A DNA stretch of 10,002 nt from Nitrosomonas sp. (GTDB taxonomy: Bacteria > Pseudomonadota > Gammaproteobacteria > Burkholderiales > Nitrosomonadaceae), in the NCBI GenBank assembly GCA_005779435.1, contig SXJH01000138.1:1-10002 (forward strand), written 5' to 3'. Shown piece by piece: positions 1 to 7,021 of the stretch; the first letter of the stretch is position 1, and each line of letters opens with the position of its first letter. The translations under genes were made by a program, and so were the position numbers. The notes below the pieces were generated by a model. That model made no database searches and was not told the origin of the DNA. It saw nothing but the letters and a program-made list of their open reading frames with translations.

Positions 1-108
1 CAACGAACTGCGAGATTGATTGATTTGACGGATACTGCCGGATTCGATGCCGTCGAGCGCAAACATCCGCTCGACGCTTCTAGTCCGGCGGCTATGACTG
101 ATCAATAA
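1..108 (+). CDS. Possible C-terminal end of an unidentified plus-strand gene
   Basis: Frame 1 of the plus strand is open from the window edge to a TAA at 106-108, giving 35 residues ending in SSPAAMTDQ. Nothing in it is recognisable. If real, it converges on rpsU and the two stop codons overlap by a few bases, which is unusual but possible. The open stretch is too short to exclude chance. The minus strand also has an ATG in this stretch (start MFALDGIESG) about 35 bases after the rpsU stop, and that is an alternative. It does not look like the start of DnaG, RpoD or YqeY, the genes often found after rpsU. Confidence 0.3.
   Translation, partial: QRTARLIDLTDTAGFDAVERKHPLDASSPAAMTDQ
51..76. repeat. 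Inverted repeat (9-bp stem, 8-nt loop) after rpsU
   Basis: CGTCGAGCG at 51-59 is perfectly complementary to CGCTCGACG at 68-76. It lies about 25 bases beyond the rpsU stop codon, where a terminator or processing hairpin could sit. No T-run follows on the minus strand, so it is not a classical intrinsic terminator. It may also simply be part of a coding region. Confidence 0.4.
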
Positions 109-314
109 AGTTTAGGCGGTAGCAATTGACTGCGCAAACGCTTGTAATTACGTTTAACGGCTGCTGCCAGTTTGCGTTTTCGTTCCGCAGTCGGTTTTTC
201 GTAAAACTCGCGCGCGCGCAATTCTGTCAATATCCCCGTTTTTTCTATAGAACGTTTAAAGCGACGCATTGCTACTTCAAATGGTTCATTTTCCTTAACT
301 TTAATAGTCGTCAT
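102..314 (-). CDS. rpsU: 30S ribosomal protein S21
   Basis: This is a small basic protein of the 30S subunit that helps mRNA engagement during initiation. The 70-residue product starts MTTIKVKENEPFEVAMRRFK and contains the family hallmark REFYEKPTAERKRKLAAAVK, ending in PPKLY, full length for betaproteobacterial S21. A frame-compatible TTG nine bases upstream would add three residues. The ATG at 312-314 is preferred because the AGAGGG at 326-331 sits 11 bases before it but only 2 bases before the TTG. The usual followers dnaG and rpoD are not visible. The gene has its own leader and a likely promoter upstream, so it need not depend on the preceding DUF748 gene. Confidence 0.97.
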   Translation of the reverse strand: MTTIKVKENEPFEVAMRRFKRSIEKTGILTELRAREFYEKPTAERKRKLAAAVKRNYKRLRSQLLPPKLY

Positions 315-358
315 TACAGGCAAAACCCTCTTTGGTTAGTTGATAATCGATAAAATAT

Positions 359-404
359 TTCCCGGACACTCAAATAAATGCCAAGGCATAACAAAAGCCG
401 GGAA
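359..404. repeat. Nested inverted repeats in the rpsU leader/promoter
   Basis: TTCCCGG (359-365) pairs perfectly with CCGGGAA (398-404). Inside lies a second small dyad, ATGCC (378-382) with GGCAT (385-389). The right arm abuts the putative -10 box, so the outer dyad could act as DNA. In a longer transcript reading in from the upstream gene it could also fold as RNA. The rest of the 199-base gap between rpsU and the DUF748 gene shows no other gene. Confidence 0.45.
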
Positions 405-432
405 TTCTAACATGAGTAATCTTGTTATTAAA
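404..432 (-). promoter_or_regulatory. Likely sigma-70 promoter of rpsU (extended -10)
   Basis: Read on the minus strand, TTTAAT (427-432) is followed by 17 bases and then TAGAAT (404-409). A TG one base before the -10 box makes an extended -10. The bases after the -10 box are GC-rich (TCCCGGC), a discriminator of the type seen at growth-rate-controlled ribosomal promoters. It predicts a 5' leader of about 80 bases for rpsU. The -35 box is weak; the call rests on the -10 element and its position. Confidence 0.5.
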
Positions 433-513
433 GAGAAATTTACAGTGCGAAATAGGGGGAAACTTTTTTGGAAAACTGTAACAAATGGCGTGCTTATTTG
501 AATTTTCTGGCAT

Positions 514-3500
514 TCATCGTAACAAAAATTCCACCCGGCTGCCTTGTTTTTGATCGTTCTCTTTGTCCTCATGGACGCCGACAATGAAAATGCGTTCGCC
601 CGGCACTTCTCCGTGTTCGATTAACCAGTTGCGCGCAGCGATGGCGCGATTTTCCGCAAGCGCTTTCAAGTCGTTGTCGGTAATCGCGATATTTGCGAGT
701 ATCAATCGCTCCATTTCATCGCCGGGTAGGTTTTTGGCAATGCCGATCATATTTCTGGGTTTATCGAAAGTTTCCTTTTCATAGGCAATCTTAAGATATT
801 GATCGTATTCCTTCCGGGATAACGTAATATCTTCCAGCGCACCGTCGGCGATGTCCTGATCCGCATCGTCGATGAGTTTTTGTGTCTTTACTTTGTTTTG
901 CAGCATTGCCAATTTCAAACCGTCCCGATCCAGATTTTGATCGTAATGTCCGATGACTTCCAGGTTCAGCGATGGGCGATCGTCAAGAACCTTGGCCAGT
1001 GTGTGCAATCGTTCGGCGGATTCCGCTTCGATGTTAAAAAATCCCGGAATAAAAGTGATTTCGGATAATTCCTCGCCCCCTTCAAGTACGGAGCCGAGTA
1101 GTGCGAACGGCGATGTAACGGCTTTGCTAATCAGATTGACGAATGCCGTGAAAACGATGTCGCCAAGATTGAATTGCGGATCGTCGAGAGATCCTTGCAA
1201 CGGCAAGCGGATATCGATTTCCCCCCGCCGGTTTTTTAGTAACGAAATCGCGAGACTCAGCGGCAGTGAAGTGGGGTTTTCGCTTTCCACTGCGTTACCG
1301 AGCGTGAATTGATCCAGGAAGATTTTGTTATCCGCCGTCAATGTGCCGTTTTCGACATGATAATACACGTCGGCAGAGAGCTTTCCTTTCTCGATTTCAT
1401 AGCCGATATATTTAGCTGAATAGGGACTGAGCGGCGGCAAATCGATGCCTTTTACCTTAACCGCGATATCCAGCCATAGCTCGGCACCGAAAGGGTCGAT
1501 GTCGCCTTTGATTTGTAATGGAGCGGTTTTGTCCAGTGCACCCACGATATCGATTGCCCCGGATTTGCCAGGATTCAGCGGCCCGATTTGCCCGGACAAT
1601 CCTGTTAAATTGGCGCGGTAGTTCGGTTTGATAAACCGATCTCTAAAGTTGATATTGCCGTGCTGCAAAACGATTTTATCGATGTAGACAGGCAATTCCC
1701 CTTTCGGTTTGGCAGGTTGTTGGGTTGCGCCGGTGCTTGTGTCCGGCACATCGTTGCGCCGGGCGATTTGCTGAAGATTGAGACCGCCATCCGGCAAAAT
1801 AGCCAAGCGTGCAAAGTAATCGTGCAAACCGATGGTTTTGATATCGATACGTAACGGTTCGTTGACGAAACGAAGGGCGTTGATTTCGAGTTTTTTCCAG
1901 CGCAACAAATTCTGGGAATTGTTGGCATCCAGTATATTGAAATTTGCCAGCGCACCTTGCCCGTTCACTGCAACTTTTACCGGCTCGCCATGAATTTTGA
2001 TTTGACCGTTAAATGAAACATCGCCGCTGGCCAACGACGCATCCAATTTATCCTTTGTCCAGCCTTGCAGCGGCACGATATCCACGGTATCCAAGCTCGC
2101 GGTTAAATCCGCGACCAATGGATTCCATGCCAATGCACCTGTGGCTTTAATGGTGCCTTTTCGATTGATGCGCGCTTGCAATGCCATATTCAGCGGTTCG
2201 ATACCCGTCGGGTCGATATCCGTCAACGTCAAGTCCAATTCATCCACGGCCATCGGCACTGTTTTCTTCATCGTGAGATCTTCGTAATGCAGCGCCGCCG
2301 ATTTGAGATGGATACGGCTTATTTTTGTGATCCAGGAGGTGCTATCCGCAGTGCCGGATTCGGTTTTTGCTGCGCTGGCCGTGCTATCGGATGATGCTGT
2401 CGGTGTTGTCGAATCGAACAGCCGCAACCAATCGATATTGCCGTCGGCACCTCGCCGCAAAGTGGCGCGCAGCCGATCTGCCGTCATTTCACCGATGGCA
2501 AATTGTCGTTTTACAGTATTGATCGCGATCGTATCGATCGCCAATTTGTTGAGCGCGGCGACCGGCTCTTGTTCGCCGATACGTGTTAATGCAAGCTTGT
2601 TCAGCTCAAGCCCGATTTGCGACGGCTTGGTGCCGGTCAAATCGATCTGAGGCAATGTCAATATCAGTTGTTGCAAATTGACTTGGTAGGGAGACGCTAC
2701 CGCATTATTTTCGATAGCAAGCCGATGTATTGCAGCGTTCCCCGTCAATGCAATATCCGGCGCTTGACCGGATTGCTGCATAAAAGCAAGCTGCAAATCG
2801 CCGCTTAATTGCCCGGAAAGCAGTGCAATCCCTTTCGGCAAAGCGATGTGGCGATTAAATCGTGTCACATCGATCCGATCCAATTTAACAACCAGCGCCG
2901 CTTCTTGATTTTCGGCAAATATGTGCAGCTTGCCGTACAATGAGAAGGGCGCATCGTTAATTTTGGCACTGAAGCGCGGTTCTATCCAGGGGATTGAGGC
3001 GCCTCCGAAATTAGCAACGGCAGGAATGCCCAAATTGATTTCGCTGATGCGATGTGCAGACTGTGTAAACCGGTCGTCAAACTCGAATTGTCCGTTCCGG
3101 ATCGTAATATTGGCGATGGAAAACTTGGCGGTTTGATCCGTTTTCTCTTCCACTGCGGGTTGCGCGAACTTTTCCAGCAAATCGGAGAAATTGAATCTAT
3201 CCTCCGTCGCGTGCAACAACCGCAATTCAGGATCAATCAGTGTCGCCGATTCAATCACCGGTGCAAAATACCGGATCGATTCGATACTGAAATCAAGGTG
3301 TAGCTTGGCAAAAGAAAAAAAAGACTGCTGCGCTGCATCGGTATCGGTATCGGTTTTCTCGGCAATGCGGAATCCCGATATCGTCAACTCGAGCGTATGC
3401 AGTTTTATTTCAACCGATGCAACCGTAACCGGGCGCTGCAACAGCGAGGATAACCGGGCTTCCAATTGCGACTTTGCATAACCCGGCAACCAGAATACAG

Positions 3501-3606
3501 CCAATACCGCCAGCAAAACAACCAGACCGGCCAGTGCGCCAACGCCGATCATCAGTCGCCGGTATCGTATGGAACGATATTGCGTGGAAGGCGTGGTTGT
3601 TATCAT
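514..3606 (-). CDS. AsmA-like DUF748 envelope protein with OmpA-like C-terminus
   Basis: This 1030-residue protein has one N-terminal membrane anchor (about residues 18-40, a Leu/Val/Ala-rich helix after a basic start) followed by a very long periplasmic part. The periplasmic region has the repetitive beta-rich AsmA/DUF748 style, with phrases such as RLSSLLQRPVTVASVEI near the start, IDKIVLQHGNINFRDRF in the middle and GEIDIRLPLQGSLDDPQF later. The last 180 or so residues, from ITFIPGFFNIEAESAERL to GSRVEFLLR, resemble the OmpA-type peptidoglycan-associating fold. Related AsmA-like proteins are thought to bridge the inner and outer membranes and move phospholipid; that role here is inferred from family. 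The start is an ATG with AGGA eight bases upstream. The FKBP gene lies 163 bases upstream on the same strand, and rpsU follows after 199 bases. The frame is intact throughout. Confidence 0.9.
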   Translation of the reverse strand: MITTTPSTQYRSIRYRRLMIGVGALAGLVVLLAVLAVFWLPGYAKSQLEARLSSLLQRPVTVASVEIKLHTLELTISGFRIAEKTDTDTDAAQQSFFSFAKLHLDFSIESIRYFAPVIESATLIDPELRLLHATEDRFNFSDLLEKFAQPAVEEKTDQTAKFSIANITIRNGQFEFDDRFTQSAHRISEINLGIPAVANFGGASIPWIEPRFSAKINDAPFSLYGKLHIFAENQEAALVVKLDRIDVTRFNRHIALPKGIALLSGQLSGDLQLAFMQQSGQAPDIALTGNAAIHRLAIENNAVASPYQVNLQQLILTLPQIDLTGTKPSQIGLELNKLALTRIGEQEPVAALNKLAIDTIAINTVKRQFAIGEMTADRLRATLRRGADGNIDWLRLFDSTTPTASSDSTASAAKTESGTADSTSWITKISRIHLKSAALHYEDLTMKKTVPMAVDELDLTLTDIDPTGIEPLNMALQARINRKGTIKATGALAWNPLVADLTASLDTVDIVPLQGWTKDKLDASLASGDVSFNGQIKIHGEPVKVAVNGQGALANFNILDANNSQNLLRWKKLEINALRFVNEPLRIDIKTIGLHDYFARLAILPDGGLNLQQIARRNDVPDTSTGATQQPAKPKGELPVYIDKIVLQHGNINFRDRFIKPNYRANLTGLSGQIGPLNPGKSGAIDIVGALDKTAPLQIKGDIDPFGAELWLDIAVKVKGIDLPPLSPYSAKYIGYEIEKGKLSADVYYHVENGTLTADNKIFLDQFTLGNAVESENPTSLPLSLAISLLKNRRGEIDIRLPLQGSLDDPQFNLGDIVFTAFVNLISKAVTSPFALLGSVLEGGEELSEITFIPGFFNIEAESAERLHTLAKVLDDRPSLNLEVIGHYDQNLDRDGLKLAMLQNKVKTQKLIDDADQDIADGALEDITLSRKEYDQYLKIAYEKETFDKPRNMIGIAKNLPGDEMERLILANIAITDNDLKALAENRAIAARNWLIEHGEVPGERIFIVGVHEDKENDQKQGSRVEFLLR

Positions 3607-3702
3607 AACCGTATCCTGTCAAATCTCTCTTGCGAGCAGGGCCGCCGAAAAACAGCCGTGTTCTGACCGAAGCGTTAAGAGCAGGCTGAAATGCTTATTT
3701 AT

Positions 3703-3748
3703 CGGGCAGAAACGATGTGTCCTTGCTCGTTTCTTGTCTTTTTGCCCG
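3703..3748. terminator. Stem-loop between the FKBP and DUF748 genes (possible terminator or attenuator)
   Basis: AGAAACGA (3708-3715) pairs perfectly with TCGTTTCT (3727-3734) across an 11-base loop. An outer CGGGCA (3703-3708) / TGCCCG (3743-3748) could extend the structure with a bulge. It lies just beyond the FKBP stop codon. On the minus strand it is followed by ATAAAT, not by a clean T-run, so termination is uncertain. Confidence 0.35.
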
Positions 3749-3769
3749 GAAACATTATTTGACGGCTTG

Positions 3770-4231
3770 TCAGTGATATGCGCCTTCTTTCAAACCGATC
3801 AATTCAACGTCAAAGATCAAAGTGGCATCGGGTGGAATGATATTGCCGGCACCACGGGAACCGTACGCCATCGAGGGTGGAATAATCAGCGTGCGCTGAC
3901 CGCCTACTTTCATGCCGAGAACACCCTTGTCCCAGCCTTTGATGACACGCCCCGCGCCGAGCATGAATGAAAAATGCTCTTTACGGTCGTATGAGCTGTC
4001 GAATTTTTTGCCTTTCTTATCGGGCGCAGTTTCATCATAAAGCCATCCGGAATAGTGCACATTGACCGTTTTGCCGATCTCCGCCTCCTCACCGGTACCA
4101 ACCTTGGTATCGATTTTCTGCAAAGCGGAATCATCCGCCGCATGTTCTTTATACGCAAAAGCGGAGTGGGATAGCAGGGACAGTGCCAGCAGCATAGTAC
4201 TCAAAGTAAGCAGTGTTTTTATCGTACGCAT
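3770..4231 (-). CDS. Exported FKBP-type peptidyl-prolyl cis-trans isomerase
   Basis: The enzyme catalyses cis-trans isomerisation of X-Pro bonds and probably assists folding in the periplasm. The 153-residue product has a signal peptide (residues 1-26, cleavage after SAFA) and a single FKBP domain at about 40-148. The active-site set is complete by comparison with FKBP12: Y60, F77/D78, R83, F87 or F89, V96-I97, W100, Y123, I131-I132 and F140. There is no lipobox cysteine, so it should be soluble periplasmic. The start chosen is the ATG at 4229-4231, which has GAGGA four to five bases upstream and begins the signal peptide directly. A longer in-frame opening would add 26 residues ahead of the signal and is unlikely. 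It is divergent from the DUF454 gene. Confidence 0.93.
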   Translation of the reverse strand: MRTIKTLLTLSTMLLALSLLSHSAFAYKEHAADDSALQKIDTKVGTGEEAEIGKTVNVHYSGWLYDETAPDKKGKKFDSSYDRKEHFSFMLGAGRVIKGWDKGVLGMKVGGQRTLIIPPSMAYGSRGAGNIIPPDATLIFDVELIGLKEGAYH

Positions 4232-4283
4232 AATTTCCTCAAAAAATGAATACCTCGTTTCAATTAACAATTCACCGATGAAT

Positions 4284-4289
4284 ATTATA
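4284..4289 (-). promoter_or_regulatory. Likely -10 box (TATAAT) of the FKBP gene
   Basis: The minus strand reads TATAAT here, about 53 bases before the FKBP ATG, which would give a leader of about 45 bases. No good -35 match lies 16-18 bases further upstream. The call rests on the perfect -10 hexamer and its placement in the divergent intergenic gap. Confidence 0.45.
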
Positions 4290-4298
4290 GCTGGTAAC

Positions 4299-4335
4299 GC
4301 CGGTTTCATATCGAATACAATTGATGCAAACCGGC
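4299..4335. repeat. 8-bp inverted repeat in the FKBP/DUF454 divergent promoter region
   Basis: GCCGGTTT (4299-4306) is perfectly complementary to AAACCGGC (4328-4335), separated by 21 bases. It sits between the two divergent genes, just upstream of the likely FKBP -10 box. An operator for both genes is possible, as is coincidence. Confidence 0.4.
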
Positions 4336-4393
4336 ATACAAAATTTATCCAAACGAGTCAGAACGGAACCGGCTGCCATCTTTTCGATCGAAT

Positions 4394-4870
4394 ATGCTGA
4401 TAATGAATCTACCCGAACATAAATCCAATCAGGCTGCGCCGCAAGAGCTGAAATCTGAAGCGGTGGAATTGCTCAATCTGCACGATTCTCCGATCGTGCG
4501 CGCCTTATATCTCGGCGCCGGGTTTGTGGCGTTATTTTTAGGTGTGCTGGGTGCTGTATTGCCGATTTTGCCTACCACGCCGTTTATACTGTTGGCGGCC
4601 GCATGTTTTGCGCGCGGCTCCGAGCATTTTCATCGTAAATTGATGGAAAACCGGGTTGCCGGTCCGATTATCCTCGAATGGCGGTTGTATCGCAGCATTC
4701 CGCGTCGCGTCAAACGCTGGGTTTATTTTCTGATGACTTTGTCGTTTGGCAGCTCTATTCTGATCGTGCCGGAACCGTGGCAAAAGATTATGCTGGTAAT
4801 GATCGGTATCTCACTGGTCTTTTTTATTTGGCGCATTCCCGAGAGAGAATCAACCCAATCAACGCGGTGA
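4394..4870 (+). CDS. DUF454 (YbaN-type) inner-membrane protein
   Basis: The 158-residue protein carries the DUF454 signature LPILPTTPFILLAAACFARG (residues 56-75), followed by a SEHFH motif that matches the family's conserved segment after the first hairpin of membrane helices. Hydrophobic stretches at about 36-56, 58-73, 109-122 and 128-145 suggest an integral inner-membrane protein. The biochemical function of the family is unknown. An N-terminal extension of about 30 hydrophilic residues precedes the first helix and makes it longer than the usual YbaN of about 125 residues. Two in-frame ATGs (4394 and 4403) are possible starts; neither has a clear Shine-Dalgarno sequence. The gene is divergent from the FKBP gene and convergent with the small gene at 5026-5232. 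Confidence 0.88.
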   Translation: MLIMNLPEHKSNQAAPQELKSEAVELLNLHDSPIVRALYLGAGFVALFLGVLGAVLPILPTTPFILLAAACFARGSEHFHRKLMENRVAGPIILEWRLYRSIPRRVKRWVYFLMTLSFGSSILIVPEPWQKIMLVMIGISLVFFIWRIPERESTQSTR

Positions 4871-4881
4871 AACATCCGCAG

Positions 4882-5013
4882 ATGGATTCATACAGTTTCG
4901 GCAGGAAACTGCGACGTGTTTATCGAAACAGAGTGACGTGTGAAGGCATCTATTTGAATGACTATGAAACGATTTTAGATCCGGGAACGATCTCGCTATT
5001 CTGCAACGAATAG
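4882..5013 (+). CDS. Possible 43-residue small protein, unrecognised
   Basis: An ATG at 4882 opens a 43-codon frame ending in TAA at 5011-5013. The product starts MDSYSFGRKLRRVYRNRV and ends in GTISLFCNE. It follows the DUF454 stop by 11 bases on the same strand. No convincing ribosome-binding site precedes it and no family is recognised. A hairpin (4893-4911) falls inside it. It may be only an untranslated tail of the DUF454 transcript. Confidence 0.2.
   Translation: MDSYSFGRKLRRVYRNRVTCEGIYLNDYETILDPGTISLFCNE
4893..4911 (+). terminator. Stem-loop after the DUF454 gene
   Basis: CAGTTTC (4893-4899) pairs with GAAACTG (4905-4911) around a 5-base loop, 22 bases after the DUF454 stop. The position suits a terminator, but the following bases (CGACGTGTTTATC) hold only a weak T-run. 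Confidence 0.3.
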
Positions 5014-5025
5014 CATCCGCATGCC

Positions 5026-5232
5026 TTAATATTTGTCGGGCAATTGATGAATACCTTGACGGAGGTCGATTCTTGCCGCTGTCTGATTTCTGCTGGCAGG
5101 TAATGAGAATTCAATGCTCTCGATATTGCCGCCAACCTCTTTGGCCATGTTTCTAAATTCCAGCGCCAACATAGATTTGGGGACGATGAAGACTTGCTTA
5201 TATCCAGACTTGTAGTGAACAAGAATTTTCAT
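5026..5232 (-). CDS. Small hypothetical protein downstream of the multicopper oxidase
   Basis: The ATG at 5230-5232 opens a 68-residue protein beginning MKILVHYKSGYKQVFIVPKS and ending in GIHQLPDKY. It has no signal peptide, no membrane segment and no cysteines. The alternation of hydrophobic and polar residues suggests a small compact alpha/beta fold. A weak TGGAA lies upstream of this ATG. A longer frame starting at 5277 would add 15 residues with no better signal. It follows the oxidase gene by 135 bases on the same strand and may be the last gene of the iron cluster. No family is recognised and function is unknown. Confidence 0.6.
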   Translation of the reverse strand: MKILVHYKSGYKQVFIVPKSMLALEFRNMAKEVGGNIESIEFSLPASRNQTAARIDLRQGIHQLPDKY

Positions 5233-5320
5233 AACGCTATTCCAGGAAAAGATATTGGTAAGGGGCGAACTCAGCATTCATCAGTGATGCATCTGGTTCA
5301 ACGACCCAAATTCAATAAAC

Positions 5321-5337
5321 TTTAGCGGATTGCTAAA
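5321..5337 (-). terminator. Weak stem-loop after the multicopper oxidase gene
   Basis: TTTAGC (5321-5326) and GCTAAA (5332-5337) form a 6-bp AT-rich stem with a 5-base loop, 31 bases past the oxidase stop codon. On the minus strand it is followed by GTTTATT. It is a possible weak terminator; readthrough into the small gene at 5026-5232 seems likely. Confidence 0.3.
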
Positions 5338-5367
5338 AATACCGTTGCGACGATGTGCGATGGCGAT

Positions 5368-6354
5368 TTACCGGCCTTCCCTGACTTGCCAGCGCGTAGC
5401 CATGCCAGCCATCATATGGTCGTTGACATGACAATGAAATAGCCAATTTCCCGGTGAACGAGGAATCATATCGACAGAGGTCATGCTGGCAGGCATCAAT
5501 TCAATGACATCGGTGCGGCGACCATAATGCAGTACGGTTTGTCCATGCCAATGAACGGTGTGATTGTCTGTTTCGTTACCCAATGCGATTAAGTGCCAGC
5601 GTACGCGATCTCCAATTCGTGTGTCATAGCCGGGCAGATTGCCGAAGATTCTGCCGTTGATGGTGTGTTTCATGCCGCTTTCCTCGTCGTTTTCTTCATT
5701 GAATATCATGTATAAAGCCGTGTATTCATAATCGACGTCCTGAGGAGCGGGATTCGATTCCGAGCGAGCTTTATCTTGGCGGGTAACGACAATCGTACCG
5801 ACCAAACCGAGATTGGTTTCTTCTTCCGACATTACATGCGAATGGTATAGCCAAACGATGGAGGAAGGGTCGCTTGGGCCGGGACCGGCCTGTTCGTCTA
5901 CAATCCAAGTATAGGTATAGCTTTTGCCGGGAAGAATGTCGCCGCCTTCGCCTCCATCGGCACCGCTATTGTTTTTGTCGTACCTGACGCCGTGCGGGTG
6001 CATGGACAGCGGTCGATCCGTTTTATTGAGGAAATGAATTTTCAGCGTATCGCCGACTGCGGCACGCAATTGCGGGCCTAAAATTCCCATCCATTCGGGT
6101 TGTGGCAGCGGTGTGGTGTAGTTCTTGTCTGTGTAACCGATGTAACGATATTTGGTATAAGTCAGTGTTTGCCCCCAAACGCCCAGTCCGGCATCTTCTG
6201 TGATCAGGTTTTTGCCGGCGGGTGCATAATTCCAAAGCACTTTCTCGGCAGCAATCCAATATTCCCGCACGGCCGCCTGCGCTGAAGCGGCGGTTAATAA
6301 GCCGATAATAAAAAGAACGATTGTCGAGATGTTTTTTGTGCGACTGGCTGTCAT
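5368..6354 (-). CDS. Two-domain multicopper oxidase, ceruloplasmin/hephaestin-like (probable ferroxidase)
   Basis: The 328-residue protein has a signal peptide (1-27, ending SAQA) and two cupredoxin domains (about 29-192 and 206-326). The four His-X-His pairs that build the trinuclear copper cluster are present: H119-P-H121 and H171-S-H173 in domain 1, H268-W-H270 and H307-C-H309 in domain 2. A complete type 1 copper site occurs only in domain 2 (H265, C308, H313, M318); the matching HSH motif of domain 1 has no Cys. That pattern fits the two-domain class with T1 copper in the C-terminal domain. Wording such as INGRIFGNL, HTVHWHG and HCHVNDHMMAGM is strikingly close to the last domain of ceruloplasmin, so Fe(II) oxidation is the best guess; laccase or cuprous oxidase activity remains possible. 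Such enzymes work as trimers. The ATG at 6352-6354 has AAGGAA seven bases upstream and overlaps the DUF2325 stop as ATGA, implying coupled translation. Confidence 0.92.
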   Translation of the reverse strand: MTASRTKNISTIVLFIIGLLTAASAQAAVREYWIAAEKVLWNYAPAGKNLITEDAGLGVWGQTLTYTKYRYIGYTDKNYTTPLPQPEWMGILGPQLRAAVGDTLKIHFLNKTDRPLSMHPHGVRYDKNNSGADGGEGGDILPGKSYTYTWIVDEQAGPGPSDPSSIVWLYHSHVMSEEETNLGLVGTIVVTRQDKARSESNPAPQDVDYEYTALYMIFNEENDEESGMKHTINGRIFGNLPGYDTRIGDRVRWHLIALGNETDNHTVHWHGQTVLHYGRRTDVIELMPASMTSVDMIPRSPGNWLFHCHVNDHMMAGMATRWQVREGR

Positions 6355-6986
6355 GTAGGTTCCTTTTTGTCTGATCCATTTACGGTCATGTGCATGAGCA
6401 TTTGAATGCCGACGGTAAATGTATTGATTTCCGAGCGATCCAGCAAGACACAAGGCTTGCCGGATAATTGGCAATAATTTTTTATGGCGAAATAGTCTTC
6501 GTGATTTACGCAATCGATGGGACAAATAATCATGTCGGCTTGCCGCAGCATGCGGGGTAAGTTATCCGGTCGGTCATTCGAATCGCCATGAAAAGTGATG
6601 AGGCTGCCGCCAGCATGATGAACCGATTGTTCATACGCAGGATAAAACTTCATACGCCCACCGACGCAGAGCACCGATTGCCCAGCTAACGAACAATTAC
6701 GATCGTATCGCTGCGTTTTTGTGACGGCACCAGGGTTTCTCATGCGAGGGGAGGTTTTGATTAACGGTGCCCAGTTTGTCACGCGTGAATGATTGATTGA
6801 ATTGGGGTGTGTCGCGCGTATGCCGGTAATTGTCCGATTGAGCCATTGTTTTAGTGTGTCGGCCAGTTTTGTAAATTGATGCAAATAATCAACCGGGATG
6901 ACATCCGCATCGGCGGAAACCGGTACATCATAGTGGGAAATCGAAGAGGACGAAGTGATCAACGCCAGTTTTTTAAAGAATTTCAT
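6351..6986 (-). CDS. DUF2325 domain protein
   Basis: The 211-residue product has an unrecognised N-terminal half (about 1-100, Ser/Thr rich, no clear domain). Its C-terminal half matches the DUF2325 pattern: SVLCVGGR (104-111), an AGGSLITFHG stretch, ADMIICPIDCVNH (about 150-162) and KNYCQLSGKPCVLLDRS. C155, C159 and H162 form a conserved Cys/Cys/His group that could bind metal or act in redox chemistry, but the biochemistry of the family is not established. There is no signal peptide, so it should be cytoplasmic. The ATG at 6984-6986 has AGGAG eight bases upstream; an in-frame TTG six bases earlier is too close to the AGGAG. The stop codon overlaps the oxidase start (ATGA). bfr lies 117 bases upstream, with a hairpin in between. 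Confidence 0.82.
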   Translation of the reverse strand: MKFFKKLALITSSSSISHYDVPVSADADVIPVDYLHQFTKLADTLKQWLNRTITGIRATHPNSINHSRVTNWAPLIKTSPRMRNPGAVTKTQRYDRNCSLAGQSVLCVGGRMKFYPAYEQSVHHAGGSLITFHGDSNDRPDNLPRMLRQADMIICPIDCVNHEDYFAIKNYCQLSGKPCVLLDRSEINTFTVGIQMLMHMTVNGSDKKEPT

Positions 6987-6994
6987 TGTCAAGT

Positions 6995-6999
6995 CTCCT
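6995..6999 (-). promoter_or_regulatory. Ribosome-binding site of the DUF2325 gene
   Basis: The minus strand reads AGGAG here, eight bases before the ATG. It decides the ATG at 6984-6986 over the TTG at 6990-6992. It is complementary to part of the loop of the hairpin at 7062-7094. Confidence 0.7.
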
Positions 7000-7021
7000 G
7001 TGGTTCGTCAGCAAAAAAATT

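Noticed and set aside
441..481. TTACAGT/ACTGTAA inverted repeat after the DUF748 gene as a terminator
   Set aside because: The loop is about 28 bases and the stem is only 7 AT-rich pairs, with no suitable T-run after it on the minus strand.
2303..2650. Long plus-strand frames opposite the DUF748 gene
   Set aside because: They are antisense shadows of a strongly supported 1030-codon gene and show low-complexity Ser/Arg-rich translations without any family pattern.
6355..6525. N-terminal extension of the oxidase frame by 57 residues
   Set aside because: It overlaps the DUF2325 coding region, lacks a signal peptide, and the internal ATG has a good ribosome-binding site and starts the signal peptide directly.
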